Made by a program: the position numbers and the translations under genes
In this document: piece after piece, positions 28,974 through 39,750 of the stretch
Layout of the letters: each line of letters starts with the position of its first letter
Position numbering within the stretch: position 1 is the first letter of the stretch
The notes under the pieces: generated by a model
What the model saw: only the letters and a program-made list of their open reading frames with translations
Databases searched by the model: none
What the model was told of the DNA's origin: nothing
Assembly: GCF_945901735.1 (NCBI RefSeq)
Contig: NZ_CAMDLM010000002.1
Span: 124,001 to 188,000 of the forward strand
Length of the DNA stretch: 64,000 nt
From: Limnohabitans sp. Rim8
GTDB taxonomy: Bacteria; Pseudomonadota; Gammaproteobacteria; Burkholderiales; Burkholderiaceae_C
Direction of reading: 5' to 3'

Positions 28974-30575
28974 TCAGGCTTTTGGGGCCACCCAAGTGGT
29001 TTTGACGGTGCCTTTTGGCTGGGCTGCCGCTTTGCTGTTTTTTGCAGAGGCTTCGGCTGCGGCCTTGGCCTGTGTTTTGGTCGCAGCTTTGACAGGCGCT
29101 GCGGCTTTGGCAACAGGTTTGGCTGCTGGTGCTGCCACGGCTTTGACGGCAGCTTTGGCCACAGGCTTGGCTGCGCTTGTGGCTGCTGGCTTGATCGCTG
29201 GCTTGACTTGAGCCTTGACCGCAGCTTTCGCAGCTTTGGTCGCCACAGGCGCTGCAGCGGCGATCATGGTGGGCGCTGCAGCAACGGCCTTGGGCGCTGG
29301 CGCCTTGTCCTTGGGTGCATGGCCCTGGATGAATTTGACCACCTGCGGGTACACGATGTCGCGCCAACGGCGGCCGCTGAAGATGCCGTAGTGGCCTGCG
29401 CCAGGCACTTCCAGGTGCTGGCGTTCGCTGGCGGGTACGCCAGTGCACAGGTCTTGTGCAGCGCGGGTCTGGCCCGAGCCCGAGATGTCGTCCAGTTCGC
29501 CTTCCACAGTCATCAGCGCGGTGTTCATGATGTCCTGAGGGCGAACGCGCTCCACTTTGCCGTCCAAACTCTTGACATCCCAAGTGCCCTTGACCAGTTT
29601 GAAGTCTTGGAACACGGTGGCGATGGTCTCAAGGTAGTAATCAGCGTCCATGTCCAGCACGGCGTTGTACTCGTCGTAGAACTTGCGGTGCGCCTCGGTG
29701 TTGGCGTCGTCACCCTTGATCAGGTCCTTGAAGTAGTCGTAATAACTGGTGGCGTGGCGGTCCGGGTTCATGGCCACAAAGCCGGTGTACTGCAAAAACC
29801 CAGGGTAGACACGGCGCCCGGCGCCCGCGAAGTTGGCCGGTACGCGGTAAATCACATTGTTTTCAAACCAATCAAAACTCTTGTTGGTCGCCAAGTTGTT
29901 CACCGCTGTGGGTGATTTGCGTGCATCGATGGGTCCGCCCATCATGGTCATGGTCAGCGGGGTCTTTTCGCCACGGCTGGACATGAGCGACACCGCAGCC
30001 AGCACCGGCACGGTCGGCTGGCACACGCTCACCACATGGCAGTGGCCATAAATGGCTTGCAGGTGGCGGATGAATTCCTGCACGTAGTTGATGTAGTCGT
30101 CCAGGTGGAACTCGCCATCCGACAAAGGCACCAGGCGCGCGTTCTTCCAGTCGGTGATGTAGACCTTGTGATCTTGCAGCATGGTCTTGACGGTGTCGCG
30201 CAGCAAGGTGGCGTAGTGGCCCGATAAGGGGGCCACGATCAGGACCACGGGCTGGGCCTTGAGCTGGGTCAGGGTGGCGGGGTCGTCTGAGAAACGCTTG
30301 AAGCGGCGCAGCTCGCAAAAAGCCTTGTCGATTTCGATGCGCTCGTGGATCGCGACATCGACTTTGTTGACCTTCACGGTGCGGATACCGAACTCGGGCT
30401 TTTCGTAATCTTTGCCCAGCCGGTGCATCAGCGCATAACCGGCAGATGCATGCTGAGCCAACGGCGTTTGTGCCATGGGGTTCAGGGGGTTGCTGTACAA
30501 CTTGGCAGCTGCTTGGGCCAGATCGGAAAAAGGCGCCATGATCGAGCGTTGGGTTTCAAAAATCTGATAAAGCAT
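28974..30575 (-). CDS. phaZ: Intracellular PHB depolymerase with C-terminal Ala/Lys/Pro-rich tail
   Basis: 533 residues. The first 415 match intracellular polyhydroxybutyrate depolymerases of the Ralstonia PhaZa1 kind, which hydrolyse native PHB granules: LIVAPLSGHYATLLRDTVKTML, the Cys nucleophile in VVSVCQPTVP (Cys185), and the late histidine in VPGAGHYGIFSGRRWR. Residues about 421-533 are an added basic tail of repeated A-A-K-P-type units resembling histone H1 and the PhaF/PhaM C-terminal domains. Good ribosome site AAGGGAA before the ATG. The tail is unusual for this enzyme and suggests nucleoid or granule attachment (inference). Confidence 0.88.
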   Translation of the reverse strand: MLYQIFETQRSIMAPFSDLAQAAAKLYSNPLNPMAQTPLAQHASAGYALMHRLGKDYEKPEFGIRTVKVNKVDVAIHERIEIDKAFCELRRFKRFSDDPATLTQLKAQPVVLIVAPLSGHYATLLRDTVKTMLQDHKVYITDWKNARLVPLSDGEFHLDDYINYVQEFIRHLQAIYGHCHVVSVCQPTVPVLAAVSLMSSRGEKTPLTMTMMGGPIDARKSPTAVNNLATNKSFDWFENNVIYRVPANFAGAGRRVYPGFLQYTGFVAMNPDRHATSYYDYFKDLIKGDDANTEAHRKFYDEYNAVLDMDADYYLETIATVFQDFKLVKGTWDVKSLDGKVERVRPQDIMNTALMTVEGELDDISGSGQTRAAQDLCTGVPASERQHLEVPGAGHYGIFSGRRWRDIVYPQVVKFIQGHAPKDKAPAPKAVAAAPTMIAAAAPVATKAAKAAVKAQVKPAIKPAATSAAKPVAKAAVKAVAAPAAKPVAKAAAPVKAATKTQAKAAAEASAKNSKAAAQPKGTVKTTWVAPKA

Positions 30576-30683
30576 GTGACAATTTCCCTTGCAACAGAAT
30601 GGTGCACTGCAGCAATACTACAGGAGACCCGTTGGTATTTTTTGAGTTTGCCCCCTAATTGACAGTCACCTTCCGGACCGTCC

Positions 30684-30714
30684 AAAAAGAAACCGCCCCG
30701 TCAGGGGCGGTTTC
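30684..30714 (-). terminator. Rho-independent terminator of the aminotransferase gene
   Basis: Stem GAAACCGCCCC (30689-30699) and GGGGCGGTTTC (30704-30714), perfect 11 bp, loop of four bases. On the minus strand the stem is followed by five T, so it ends the leftward aminotransferase transcript, 30 bases after its stop. Confidence 0.85.
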
Positions 30715-30744
30715 AAACCGGATTTCAGCCTTGAAAGGGTGCGG

Positions 30745-31941
30745 TCAGACGACTTTGGCGATCGATTCGCAGACATAGTCGATGTTTTTGCTGTTCAGCG
30801 CGGCGACGCACATCCTGCCGGTGTCGGTGCCGTACACGCCAAACTCGCTGCGCAGACGCACCATTTGGTCTTTGGTCAGGCCCGAATAGCTGAACATGCC
30901 GATCTGGGTGGTGATGAAGCTCATGTCCTGCTGCACGCCAGCGGCTTTCAGGCTGTCCACCAGTTTTTGGCGCATGGCCTTGATGCGCAGACGCATCTCG
31001 GCCAATTCGCTTTCCCACTGGGCGCGCAGCTCGGGGTTGTTCAACACCGCCGCCACGACCGCACCACCGTGGATGGGTGGGTTGGAGTAATTGGTGCGGA
31101 TCGCGATTTTCAGTTGCGACAGCACGCGCGAAGCTTCTTCTTTGTCAGAAGCGACCACCGACAAGGCACCCACACGCTCGCCGTACAGGCTGAAGCTCTT
31201 GGAGAACGAGGTGGACACAAAAATATTCAGGCCGGCGGCCACAAACTTGCCGATCACCGCGCCGTCTTCGGCAATGCCGTGGCCAAAGCCTTGGTAAGCC
31301 ATGTCCAAAAAGGCGGTCAGGTTTTTCTCCTTGACGACGGCAATGACCTGGTCCCACTGGGCTGCTGTGATGTCGTAGCCGGTCGGGTTGTGACAGCAGG
31401 CGTGCAGCACCACGATGGTGCCTGCATCTGCAGCATTCAGGCTAGCCAGCATGCCGTCGAAGTTGACGCCACGCTTGACCGCGTCGTAATAGGCGTAGTT
31501 GTCCACCTCAAATCCAGCGTTCACGAAGATGGCGCGGTGGTTTTCCCAGCTGGGGTCGGAAATCAGCACTTTGGCGTTGGGGCTGACTTTTTTCAGAAAG
31601 TCGGCACCGATTTTCAGGCCGCCGGTGCCTCCAATGGCTTGCACGGTGGACACGCGGCCGGATTGGACCACGTCAGATTCAGCGCCAAAGACCAGGGCCT
31701 TGACAGCGTTGTCATAGGCCACGATGCCGTCAATGGGCAAGTAACCGCGTGCGGTGGGCGTGGCCATCATGGTTTTTTCGGCCGCTTGCACACACTGCAG
31801 CAGGGGCAGTTTGCCGTTGTCATCGAAATAAACGCCCACGCCCAGGTTCACTTTGTTGGGGTTGGTGTCGGCGTTGAATTGCTCATTCAGACCCAGGATC
31901 GGGTCGCGGGGGGCCATTTCGACGGCGGAAAACAGAGACAT
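30745..31941 (-). CDS. Aspartate/aromatic amino acid aminotransferase (class I)
   Basis: 398 residues; PLP-dependent transamination of aspartate or aromatic amino acids with 2-oxoglutarate (AspC/TyrB group). The N-terminus [36 protein letters not shown], the Schiff-base lysine in [18 protein letters not shown], and [11 protein letters not shown] (substrate arginine region) are typical. ATG at 31941 has AAGGA upstream; the longer frame to 32070 overlaps uvrB. AspC and TyrB cannot be told apart by eye. Confidence 0.92.
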   Translation of the reverse strand: MSLFSAVEMAPRDPILGLNEQFNADTNPNKVNLGVGVYFDDNGKLPLLQCVQAAEKTMMATPTARGYLPIDGIVAYDNAVKALVFGAESDVVQSGRVSTVQAIGGTGGLKIGADFLKKVSPNAKVLISDPSWENHRAIFVNAGFEVDNYAYYDAVKRGVNFDGMLASLNAADAGTIVVLHACCHNPTGYDITAAQWDQVIAVVKEKNLTAFLDMAYQGFGHGIAEDGAVIGKFVAAGLNIFVSTSFSKSFSLYGERVGALSVVASDKEEASRVLSQLKIAIRTNYSNPPIHGGAVVAAVLNNPELRAQWESELAEMRLRIKAMRQKLVDSLKAAGVQQDMSFITTQIGMFSYSGLTKDQMVRLRSEFGVYGTDTGRMCVAALNSKNIDYVCESIAKVV

Positions 31942-32062
31942 GGAAAGTCCTTGGATTGTGTTCAGTGGTGGCAGGAAACCCGTTCCTCGGTTAGGCTTTG
32001 GGGTTGTCCCTGATTTTAACGACCCCCGCCGTCTGGTTTGGCCAGGCGGTCTTAACAAAAAG

Positions 32063-34189
32063 ATGTCCACCGTGTCTGAAACCCCTGTTGTTGAAGCCGT
32101 GTCTGATACCTACAAGTATGCGGAGGGGGAATTCATCAGCTATCCGGGCTCGCCCTTTGAGCTTTATCAGCCTTACCCACCCGCAGGCGACCAGCCCGTG
32201 GCCATTGCGCAGCTGGTCGAGGGTGTCCAAGACGGCGAGGTGTTTCAAACCCTTTTGGGCGTGACTGGCTCGGGCAAGACCTTCACCATGGCCAATGTGA
32301 TTGCACAAATAGGCAAGCCAGCCATTGTGTTTGCGCCCAATAAAACGCTGGCGGCGCAACTGTACAGTGAATTCCGTGAGTTTTTCCCCAAGAACGCGGT
32401 CGAGTATTTCGTCAGTTATTACGACTATTACCAGCCCGAGGCCTATGTGCCCCAGCGCGACCTGTTCATTGAAAAAGACAGCGCGATCAACGAGCACATC
32501 GAGCAGATGAGGCTGTCTTGCACCAAAAGCATCATGGAGCGGCGCGATGTGGTGATCGTGGCCACGGTCTCGGCCATCTACGGCATTGGCGAGCCCGAAA
32601 GCTACCACCGCATGATCATGACGCTGCGCACCGGCGACAAGCTGGGCCAGCGCGATGTGATCGCGCAGCTGATCCGCATGCAGTACCAACGCAACGACAT
32701 GGAGTTTTCCCGCGGCAAGTTCCGGGTGCGGGGCGACACGATCGACGTGTTCCCGGCAGAGCACTCCGAGCTGGCGATTCGCATCGAGCTGTTTGACGAC
32801 GAGATTGAGAGCTTGCAACTGTTTGACCCGCTCACCGGGCGAATCCGGCAAAAGATCCCGCGCTTCACGGTTTACCCCTCCAGCCACTATGTGACGCCAC
32901 GCGACAAGGTGTTGGCGGCGGTCGAGACCATCAAGATCGAGCTGGCTCAGCGCCTCAAAGAACTGGTGGGTATGGGCAAGCTGGTCGAGGCGCAGCGGCT
33001 GGAGCAGCGCACTCGGTTTGACTTGGAAATGTTGTCCGAAGTGGGCCACTGCAAGGGCATTGAAAATTACACGCGACATTTGTCGGGCGCGGCCCCGGGC
33101 GACGCGCCCAGCACCTTGACCGATTACATGCCGCCCGATGCCATCATGTTTCTGGACGAAAGCCACCAGATGATTGGCCAACTCAATGCCATGTACAACG
33201 GCGACAAGGCGCGCAAAACCACGCTGGTGGAATACGGCTTTCGCTTGCCCAGCGCTTTGGACAACCGCCCGCTCAAGTTCGAAGAATTTGAAAAACGCAT
33301 GCGCCAGTGCATTTTTGTCTCGGCCACGCCGGCTGACTATGAAAAGACGCACGCGGGCAAAGTGGTCGAGCAGGTGGTGCGCCCCACGGGCTTGGTCGAT
33401 CCAGAGGTGGAGGTGCGTCCCGCCACCCAGCAGGTGGACGATGTGCTGCAAGAAATCCGCATTCGTGTGGACAAGCACGAGCGCGTGCTGATCACGACGC
33501 TGACCAAGCGCATGGCCGAGCAGTTGACCGATTACCTGAGCGACAACGGGGTGAAGGTGCGTTTCTTGCACAGCGACGTGGACACGGTGGACCGGGTGGA
33601 GATTTTGCGTGACCTGCGCCTGGGCGCTTTCGATGTGCTGGTGGGCATCAACTTGCTGCGCGAGGGCTTGGACATTCCCGAAGTCTCGCTGGTGGCGATT
33701 TTGGATGCTGACAAAGAAGGCTTCTTGCGATCCGAGCGCAGCTTGATTCAGACCATTGGCCGTGCGGCCCGAAACCTGAATGGTCGGGCGATTTTGTATG
33801 CCGACCGCATCACCGATTCTATGAAAAAAGCCATGGGCGAGACCGAGCGCCGCCGCATCAAGCAAGTGGCGCACAACGAGGTCATGGGCATCACGCCCAA
33901 GAGCATTGTCAAAAAGGTCAAAGACCTGATCGACGGCGTGTACAGCGAAAAATCGGGCAAAGAAGCCGAGCGCTTGGAGCAAGCCGCGGTGCAACGGGCC
34001 AAAGTGGAGGACATGAGCGAGAAAGACATCGCCCGTGCCATCAAGCAGCTGGAGAAGCAAATGATGGAGCACGCCCGCAACCTGGAGTTCGAAAAGGCCG
34101 CTCAGGTGCGCGACCAGCTGACCATCCTGAAGGAGCAGGCCTTTGGCGCGGCAGGGGGCGACCCCATCGTGCCGCTGATACGGGCTTGA
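32063..34189 (+). CDS. uvrB: Excinuclease ABC subunit B
   Basis: 708 residues. DNA-damage helicase-like component of nucleotide excision repair. Walker A GVTGSGKT, the DNA-clamping hairpin motif [21 protein letters not shown] box, helicase motifs ([36 protein letters not shown]), and a C-terminal UVR motif ([27 protein letters not shown]) that binds UvrC. ATG at 32063 is taken; the frame is open upstream but overlaps the divergent aminotransferase. I see no LexA box in the 121-base upstream gap. Confidence 0.96.
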   Translation: MSTVSETPVVEAVSDTYKYAEGEFISYPGSPFELYQPYPPAGDQPVAIAQLVEGVQDGEVFQTLLGVTGSGKTFTMANVIAQIGKPAIVFAPNKTLAAQLYSEFREFFPKNAVEYFVSYYDYYQPEAYVPQRDLFIEKDSAINEHIEQMRLSCTKSIMERRDVVIVATVSAIYGIGEPESYHRMIMTLRTGDKLGQRDVIAQLIRMQYQRNDMEFSRGKFRVRGDTIDVFPAEHSELAIRIELFDDEIESLQLFDPLTGRIRQKIPRFTVYPSSHYVTPRDKVLAAVETIKIELAQRLKELVGMGKLVEAQRLEQRTRFDLEMLSEVGHCKGIENYTRHLSGAAPGDAPSTLTDYMPPDAIMFLDESHQMIGQLNAMYNGDKARKTTLVEYGFRLPSALDNRPLKFEEFEKRMRQCIFVSATPADYEKTHAGKVVEQVVRPTGLVDPEVEVRPATQQVDDVLQEIRIRVDKHERVLITTLTKRMAEQLTDYLSDNGVKVRFLHSDVDTVDRVEILRDLRLGAFDVLVGINLLREGLDIPEVSLVAILDADKEGFLRSERSLIQTIGRAARNLNGRAILYADRITDSMKKAMGETERRRIKQVAHNEVMGITPKSIVKKVKDLIDGVYSEKSGKEAERLEQAAVQRAKVEDMSEKDIARAIKQLEKQMMEHARNLEFEKAAQVRDQLTILKEQAFGAAGGDPIVPLIRA

Positions 34190-34197
34190 ATAACCCT

Positions 34198-34223
34198 ATA
34201 ACCCGAGTGATTTGATCGGGTAT
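34198..34223. promoter_or_regulatory. IscR type-1-like site (upstream)
   Basis: Bases form ATAACCCGA-N9-TCGGGTAT, an imperfect palindrome resembling the [2Fe-2S]-IscR binding motif (ATA-x3-GACT...AGTC-x3-TAT). It begins eight bases after the uvrB stop. Less exact than the next site. In E. coli iscR is also preceded by more than one IscR site. Confidence 0.5.
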
Positions 34224-34228
34224 GTCGT

Positions 34229-34252
34229 ATACTTGACTCGTTTAGTCGGGAT
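34229..34252. promoter_or_regulatory. IscR type-1 binding site
   Basis: ATACTTGACT-CGTTT-AGTCGGGAT fits the known type 1 IscR motif closely (GACT/AGTC core with ATA and AT ends). It lies 52 bases before the iscR ATG, and TATACT (34228-34233) at its edge is a good -10 hexamer, so holo-IscR would cover the promoter. This is the usual autoregulation of the isc operon by Fe-S supply. Confidence 0.72.
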
Positions 34253-34303
34253 CCCGCTCAAGCGGTTTTCAGACAGCGCTTTCACACACTTCAGGAGTCT
34301 GCC

Positions 34304-34840
34304 ATGCGTTTAACCACCAAAGGCCGTTTCGCCGTCACCGCCATGATCGATTTGGCCCTGCGCCAAGACGCGGGCCCCGTGACATTGGCCGCCATCAGCC
34401 AGCGCCAACAGATTTCACTCTCTTATTTAGAGCAGTTGTTCGGCAAGCTGCGCCGTCACAACTTGGTTGAGTCCACCCGTGGCCCTGGCGGCGGTTACAC
34501 CTTGGGCCGCAAATCCACCGACATCACCGTGGCCGACATCATTTTGTCCGTGGATGAGCCCATTGACGCCACCCACTGCGGTGGCAAAGAAAATTGCAAT
34601 GGCGGCGATGGCCGGTGCATGACACACGACCTTTGGGCCTCGCTCAACTCCAAAATGGTGGAGTTTCTGGACTCGGTGTCCCTGCAAAAGTTGGTGGACG
34701 ACCAATTGGCCAAAGGCTTGGTCGTTGAAAACAAGCCCAGCCTCAAGCGCGCGATTGCCCCCATGCCGATCAGCCAGCCCATCCGCGTGAATGTGCCCAA
34801 TTCAGTTTTTGACTTGGGCAACATGTTCGCCAAATCCTGA
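34304..34840 (+). CDS. iscR: Fe-S cluster assembly regulator IscR
   Basis: 178 residues, Rrf2 family. Winged helix [20 protein letters not shown]... [29 protein letters not shown]; cluster ligands Cys92, Cys98, Cys105 and His108. The loop between second and third cysteine is one residue longer than in E. coli (92/98/104/107). Represses its own operon when carrying [2Fe-2S]. Good ribosome site CAGGAG. First of iscRSUA-hscBA-fdx. Confidence 0.95.
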   Translation: MRLTTKGRFAVTAMIDLALRQDAGPVTLAAISQRQQISLSYLEQLFGKLRRHNLVESTRGPGGGYTLGRKSTDITVADIILSVDEPIDATHCGGKENCNGGDGRCMTHDLWASLNSKMVEFLDSVSLQKLVDDQLAKGLVVENKPSLKRAIAPMPISQPIRVNVPNSVFDLGNMFAKS

Positions 34841-34860
34841 TTCCCGAAGAAGAGCAGACC

Positions 34861-36078
34861 ATGAACACACCCCATTTCCCCATTTACCTTGATTACGGTG
34901 CCACCAACCCCTGCGACCCCCGTGTGGTGGACGCCATCGTCCCTTGGTTGAGAGAGCACTTTGGCAACCCCGCATCCCGCACCCACGCTTGGGGCTGGGA
35001 GGCCGAAGCCGCCGTCGAAAAAGCCCGCGAGCAAGTGGCTGATCTGATCGGTGCCGATCCACGTGAAATCGTTTGGACCAGCGGCGCAACCGAGTCCAAC
35101 AACCTGGCCATCAAGGGCGCTGCGCAGTTTTACAAGTCGCGTGGTAAGCACCTGATCACCGTCAAGACCGAACACAAAGCTGTACTCGACACCATGCGCG
35201 AGCTGGAGCGCCAGGGTTTTGAAGTGACCTACATGGACGTGCAGGCCGATGGCTTGCTGAGCTTGGACGCCTTGAAAGCGGCCATTCGCCCCGACACCAT
35301 TTTGATCAGCGTGATGTTCGTGAACAACGAAATCGGCGTGATCCAGGACGTGACCGCCATCGGCAAGCTGTGCCGCGAAAAAGGCATCATCTTCCACGTC
35401 GATGCCGCGCAAGCTACTGGCAAGGTGAAGATCGACATGACCCAGTTGCCCATCGACCTGATGAGCTTGGCTTCGCACAAAACCTATGGCCCCAAGGGCA
35501 TTGGCGCTTTGTATGTGCGCCGCAAACCCCGCATTCGCCTCGAAGCGCAAATGCACGGTGGCGGCCACGAGCGCGGCATGCGCTCGGGCACCTTGCCCAC
35601 CCACCAGTGTGTGGGCATGGGCGAGGCCTTTCGCATTGCCAAGCTCGAGATGGCCCAAGACAACGCCAAGGCGCGTGCTTTGCACGACCGCCTGATCAAC
35701 GGCCTGAGCGACATGGAGCAGGTGTTCCTGAACGGCCACGCCACCCAACGCGTGCCGCACAACATCAACATGAGTTTCAACTTTGTCGAAGGCGAATCGC
35801 TGATCATGGGCATCAAGGGTCTGGCGGTGTCGTCGGGTTCGGCCTGCACTTCGGCGAGCCTTGAGCCCAGCTATGTGTTGCGCGCCCTTGGCCGCAGCGA
35901 CGAGCTGGCCCACAGCAGCCTGCGCATGACGATTGGCCGCTGGTCCACCGAAGAGGACATCGACTACGCGATCAAAACCATCCGCGAGAACGTGGCCAAG
36001 TTGCGCGATCTCAGCCCCCTGTGGGAAATGCACCAAGATGGCATTGACCTGAGCACGATCCAGTGGGCTGCCCACTGA
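34861..36078 (+). CDS. iscS: Cysteine desulfurase
   Basis: 405 residues; PLP enzyme providing sulfur for Fe-S clusters from cysteine. PLP lysine in [16 protein letters not shown]; active cysteine Cys329 in [22 protein letters not shown]-terminal IscU-binding part ([17 protein letters not shown]). Twenty bases after iscR with a clear GAAGA-type ribosome site. Confidence 0.96.
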   Translation: MNTPHFPIYLDYGATNPCDPRVVDAIVPWLREHFGNPASRTHAWGWEAEAAVEKAREQVADLIGADPREIVWTSGATESNNLAIKGAAQFYKSRGKHLITVKTEHKAVLDTMRELERQGFEVTYMDVQADGLLSLDALKAAIRPDTILISVMFVNNEIGVIQDVTAIGKLCREKGIIFHVDAAQATGKVKIDMTQLPIDLMSLASHKTYGPKGIGALYVRRKPRIRLEAQMHGGGHERGMRSGTLPTHQCVGMGEAFRIAKLEMAQDNAKARALHDRLINGLSDMEQVFLNGHATQRVPHNINMSFNFVEGESLIMGIKGLAVSSGSACTSASLEPSYVLRALGRSDELAHSSLRMTIGRWSTEEDIDYAIKTIRENVAKLRDLSPLWEMHQDGIDLSTIQWAAH

Positions 36079-36080
36079 AC

Positions 36081-36161
36081 GTTTTGCTTTAAGAGTTAAG
36101 AGTTGAGCGTTTAGTTTTTTGAAGGCGCTGAACGTCCAACACTCAACCCCAAACGCAAAAG
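36081..36161. repeat. Intergenic inverted repeat built of heptads (copy 2)
   Basis: Arms 36081-36114 and 36128-36161 are complementary at 24 of 34 positions without gaps. Read as CTNAACN heptads: CTAAACG, CTCAACT, CTTAACT, CTTAAAG in one arm and CTGAACG, TCCAACA, CTCAACC, CCAAACG in the other. Same design as the element between pccB and pccA. Fills the 111-base iscS-iscU gap and could set iscU expression through RNA folding (inference). Confidence 0.65.
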
Positions 36162-36189
36162 TACAAGCAAACAAAACCAGGAGTTCAAC

Positions 36190-36576
36190 ATGGCATATTC
36201 TGAAAAAGTGGTTGACCACTACGAAAACCCCCGCAATGTCGGCTCGTTTGACAAAGGCGACGACAGCGTAGGCACCGGCATGGTCGGCGCACCGGCTTGC
36301 GGCGACGTGATGAAGCTGCAGATCAAGGTCAACCCGACAACCGGCGTGATCGAAGATGCGCGATTCAAGACCTATGGCTGCGGCTCGGCCATTGCCTCCA
36401 GCTCGCTCGTGACCGAATGGGTCAAGGGCAAAACGCTCGATCAAGCTGCTGCCCTCAAGAACAGCGAAATCGCCGAAGAGCTGGCGCTGCCACCGGTCAA
36501 AATCCACTGCTCCATCTTGGCCGAAGACGCCATCAAAGCGGCCGTGGAAGACTACAAAAAGAAACACCTGAACTGA
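36190..36576 (+). CDS. iscU: Fe-S scaffold IscU
   Basis: 128 residues. Three cluster cysteines: [24 protein letters not shown] and [16 protein letters not shown], plus the HscA recognition motif LPPVK. Scaffold on which IscS-derived sulfur and iron are joined. AGGAG ribosome site. One base before iscA. Confidence 0.96.
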   Translation: MAYSEKVVDHYENPRNVGSFDKGDDSVGTGMVGAPACGDVMKLQIKVNPTTGVIEDARFKTYGCGSAIASSSLVTEWVKGKTLDQAAALKNSEIAEELALPPVKIHCSILAEDAIKAAVEDYKKKHLN

Positions 36577-36577
36577 C

Positions 36578-36901
36578 ATGGCCATCTCACTGTCTGCCGC
36601 TGCAGCGCGGCATGTGACCCGCTACTTGGCCAAACGTGGCTCGGGTGTGGGTGTGCGCTTGGGCGTTAAGACCACGGGCTGCTCGGGCCTGGCCTACAAG
36701 CTGGAGTACGTGGACGACATTGCCCCAGAAGACGTGGTCTTTGAAGGCCACGGCGTCAAGGTGTTGGTCGACCCGAAAAGCCTGGCCTACATCGACGGCA
36801 CAGAGTTGGACTTTGTGCGCGAAGGCCTGAACGAGGGTTTTCGTTTCAACAACCCCAACGAGCGTGACCGCTGCGGTTGCGGTGAATCCTTCCGCGTGTG
36901 A
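36578..36901 (+). CDS. iscA: A-type Fe-S carrier IscA
   Basis: 107 residues of the HesB/IscA family; cysteines in [12 protein letters not shown] and the C-terminal CGCGESF bind the transferable cluster. It starts right after iscU in the usual isc order. Confidence 0.95.
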   Translation: MAISLSAAAARHVTRYLAKRGSGVGVRLGVKTTGCSGLAYKLEYVDDIAPEDVVFEGHGVKVLVDPKSLAYIDGTELDFVREGLNEGFRFNNPNERDRCGCGESFRV

Positions 36902-36983
36902 GTGTGTCTTCATCGAGAGGAGCGCAGCGACGTGGCGAGCCATGCTTGGATGGCCGCGTTTCCCTCGCCATGGCAGTGACCGC

Positions 36984-37502
36984 ATGATTAACCTTCAAGC
37001 CAACGACTTCGTCCTGTTCGATGTGCCTGTGCAGTTTGCACAGGACCGCGCTCAGCTCGATGCCCGCTGGAAAGCCCTGCAACGCGAAGCCCACCCGGAC
37101 CGCTTTGCTGCCGATGGCGCCGCCGCCCAGCGCGTGGCAATGCAGTGGTCGGTGCGCATCAACGAGGCGTATCAACGCCTGAAAGACCCGCTGAAACGCG
37201 CCGCTTATTTGTGTGAGCTGCAAGGTGCGCCCGTGCAGGCCGAAAACAGCACGGCCATGCCCCCAGCATTTTTGATGCAGCAAATGGAATGGCGTGAAAA
37301 CCTGGAAGACACGGGCAGTGCCCAAGGCCTCGAAGCCCTGGCAGGCCTTGTGGCCAACGAGCAGCGCCGAGTTCAGCAAACCCTGGCCCAGTTGCTCGAT
37401 GTGTCCAAAGACCCCGCCCAAGCCGTGGGGCAGGTGAGGGCGCTGATGTTCATCGAGCGCTTCACGCAAGAAGTGAAAGCTAAACTCGACCGATTGACCT
37501 GA
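36984..37502 (+). CDS. hscB: Co-chaperone HscB (J-domain)
   Basis: 172 residues. N-terminal J-domain with the HPD motif at residues 37-39 (REAHPDRF), then a three-helix IscU-binding domain. Stimulates HscA ATPase to release clusters from IscU. The start at 36984 ([15 protein letters not shown]) matches the family; the frame extends upstream into iscA as a shadow. Confidence 0.93.
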   Translation: MINLQANDFVLFDVPVQFAQDRAQLDARWKALQREAHPDRFAADGAAAQRVAMQWSVRINEAYQRLKDPLKRAAYLCELQGAPVQAENSTAMPPAFLMQQMEWRENLEDTGSAQGLEALAGLVANEQRRVQQTLAQLLDVSKDPAQAVGQVRALMFIERFTQEVKAKLDRLT

Positions 37503-37518
37503 ATTTTCCCCACTGAAC

Positions 37519-39384
37519 ATGGCCTTACTGCAGATTTCCGAACCGGGCCAGTCGCCCGACCCGCACCAGCGCCGCATCGCCGTGGGCATCGACCTGGGCA
37601 CCACGCACTCGCTGGTGGCGTCGGTGCGCAACGGCGTGGCCGAATGCTTGCCCGACGACGATGGCCGGGTGATCTTGCCGTCTGTGGTGCGCTTCATGCC
37701 GGGGCAGGGCCGTCAAATTGGTTTTGATGCTGTGCAGTCTGCCGCCAGCGACCCGGTCAACACGATTGCCTCGGTCAAGCGCTTCATGGGCCGTGGCCTG
37801 CAAGACATCGTCGACCGCAGCAAACTGCCCTACGAGTTCACGGCCAGCGAACAGGGCATGCTGTCCATTCAAACCGTGCAGGGCCCCAAGTCGCCCGTCG
37901 AGGTGAGTGCCGAGATCTTGGCCACGCTGCGCTACCGCGCCGAAGACACCTTCAACGACGACCTGTACGGCGCGGTCATCACCGTGCCTGCGTACTTTGA
38001 CGACGCTCAGCGCCAAGCCACCAAAGACGCCGCGCAACTGGCAGGCTTGAACGTGCTGCGCCTGATCAACGAACCCACCGCTGCGGCCATTGCCTATGGC
38101 CTGGACAACGCCAGCGAGGGTGTTTACGCCGTGTTTGATCTGGGTGGCGGCACCTTCGACATTTCCATCCTGCGCCTGACGCAAGGCGTGTTTGAGGTCT
38201 TGTCTACCGGCGGTGATTCCGCCTTGGGTGGTGATGATTACGACCAAGCCCTGGCCGATGCCGCCATGGCCCGCCAGCCCGCCTTGCACGAGGCCACGGC
38301 CGAAGACAAAACCGTGCTCAAGGCCGCTGCCCGTGCGGCCAAAGAAGCACTCACCGCCGCCGATGCGGTCACGCTGAATGCCGCCCTGTCTACTGGCAGC
38401 TTGTCTGAGCAAATCAGCCGTGCAGATTTCGAGCAAGCCACCCAAGCCCTGACGGCCCGCTGCATCACCGCCGTGCGCAAAGCGCTGCGCGATGCGCAAC
38501 TGGCCAAGGACGATGTGCAAGGCGTGGTCATGGTGGGCGGCTCGACGCGCATGCCGCAAATCCAGCAGGCCGTGGCCGAATTTTTTGGCCAAGCGCCGCT
38601 GAACAACCTCAACCCCGACGAAGTCGTCGCTTTGGGCGCATCCATCCAGGCCAACCAACTGGCGGGCAACAATGCCGATGGCGAATTGCTGCTGCTTGAT
38701 GTTATCCCTCTGTCACTGGGTATCGAAACCATGGGCGGTCTGGTCGAGCGCATCATCCCGCGCAACCAGACCATCCCCACCGCCATGGCGCAAGACTTCA
38801 CCACCTACCAGGACGGGCAGACCGCCTTGGCGCTGCATGTGCTGCAGGGCGAACGCGACCTGGTGCAAGACTGCCGCAGCCTGGCCCGCTTTGAGCTGCG
38901 CGGCATCCCGCCCATGGCGGCTGGCGCTGCCCGCATCCGCGTCACCTTCACGGTGGACGCCGATGGCCTGCTGAGCGTGGGGGCCAAAGAACAAATCAGT
39001 GGTGTCGAAGCCCGCATCGACGTCAAACCCTCGTATGGCCTGAGCGACGATCAGATCGCCACCATGCTGCAAGAGAGCTTCACGACCGCGCAAGCCGACA
39101 TGAAGGCGCGCGCCTTGGTCGAGGCGCGAGTGGACGCCGATCGCATGCTGCTGGCCACGCGCAGCGCCTTGGCCGCCGACGGTCAATTGTTGAGCGCTGT
39201 AGAGCGCGCCCACATCGACGCCCTGATGGCTACCTTGCAAGCGGCCATCCCAACCGAACAAGATGCCCAAGCCCTGGAAGACTGCACCCAAGCCCTGGCC
39301 AAGGGCACCGAAGCCTTTGCGGCCGAGCGCATGAACCACAGCATCCAGAAAGCCCTGGCTGGCCAAAATATCCAGTCGATGTAA
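37519..39384 (+). CDS. hscA: Hsp70-type Fe-S chaperone HscA
   Basis: 621 residues. Hsp70 nucleotide domain ([68 protein letters not shown]) and a peptide-binding domain ([10 protein letters not shown]). Works with HscB on IscU. Length and motifs are those of HscA rather than DnaK (DnaK carries a longer C-terminal lid). Confidence 0.95.
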   Translation: MALLQISEPGQSPDPHQRRIAVGIDLGTTHSLVASVRNGVAECLPDDDGRVILPSVVRFMPGQGRQIGFDAVQSAASDPVNTIASVKRFMGRGLQDIVDRSKLPYEFTASEQGMLSIQTVQGPKSPVEVSAEILATLRYRAEDTFNDDLYGAVITVPAYFDDAQRQATKDAAQLAGLNVLRLINEPTAAAIAYGLDNASEGVYAVFDLGGGTFDISILRLTQGVFEVLSTGGDSALGGDDYDQALADAAMARQPALHEATAEDKTVLKAAARAAKEALTAADAVTLNAALSTGSLSEQISRADFEQATQALTARCITAVRKALRDAQLAKDDVQGVVMVGGSTRMPQIQQAVAEFFGQAPLNNLNPDEVVALGASIQANQLAGNNADGELLLLDVIPLSLGIETMGGLVERIIPRNQTIPTAMAQDFTTYQDGQTALALHVLQGERDLVQDCRSLARFELRGIPPMAAGAARIRVTFTVDADGLLSVGAKEQISGVEARIDVKPSYGLSDDQIATMLQESFTTAQADMKARALVEARVDADRMLLATRSALAADGQLLSAVERAHIDALMATLQAAIPTEQDAQALEDCTQALAKGTEAFAAERMNHSIQKALAGQNIQSM

Positions 39385-39398
39385 TCCACAATACCGCC

Positions 39399-39737
39399 AT
39401 GCCCGTCATCAAAATCCTGCCCCATGCCGAATACTGCCCCAACGGGGCTGAAATCACCGCGCCTGCGGGCACCAGCATCTGCGAAGCGCTGCTCGACAAC
39501 CACATCAACATCGAACACGCCTGCGACATGAGCGCAGCCTGCACCACCTGCCATGTGGTGGTGCGCGAAGGCTTCAAAAGCCTGGGTGAAATGGAAGAAA
39601 CCGAAGAAGACCTGCTCGACCGCGCCTGGGGCTTAGAGCCCAACTCGCGCCTGAGCTGTCAAGCCTTTGTGGCAAAAAGCGATCTGGTCATCGAGATCCC
39701 GCGCTACACCATCAACCACGCCAAAGAGCTGCACTGA
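39399..39737 (+). CDS. fdx: [2Fe-2S] ferredoxin of the isc operon
   Basis: 112 residues, adrenodoxin-like. Cluster cysteines in HACDMSAACTTCHVVV and the fourth in RLSCQAF. Supplies electrons for cluster assembly. Final gene of the isc set, 14 bases after hscA; the next gene (dnaQ) begins 13 bases later. Confidence 0.95.
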   Translation: MPVIKILPHAEYCPNGAEITAPAGTSICEALLDNHINIEHACDMSAACTTCHVVVREGFKSLGEMEETEEDLLDRAWGLEPNSRLSCQAFVAKSDLVIEIPRYTINHAKELH

Positions 39738-39750
39738 GCGAAGGCGATCC

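Noticed and set aside
31942..32062. LexA box for uvrB
   Set aside because: No CTGT-N8-ACAG or close variant in the gap.
31991..34072. 693-codon open frame antisense to uvrB
   Set aside because: Same mirror effect; protein is His/Leu/Val-rich without family motifs.
34495..36585. 696-codon open frame antisense to iscR, iscS and iscU
   Set aside because: Spans three certain genes and their gaps on the opposite strand; no motif.
39667..39750. Longer dnaQ frame overlapping fdx
   Set aside because: The exonuclease motif normally begins within the first ten residues, so the ATG at 39751 is right.
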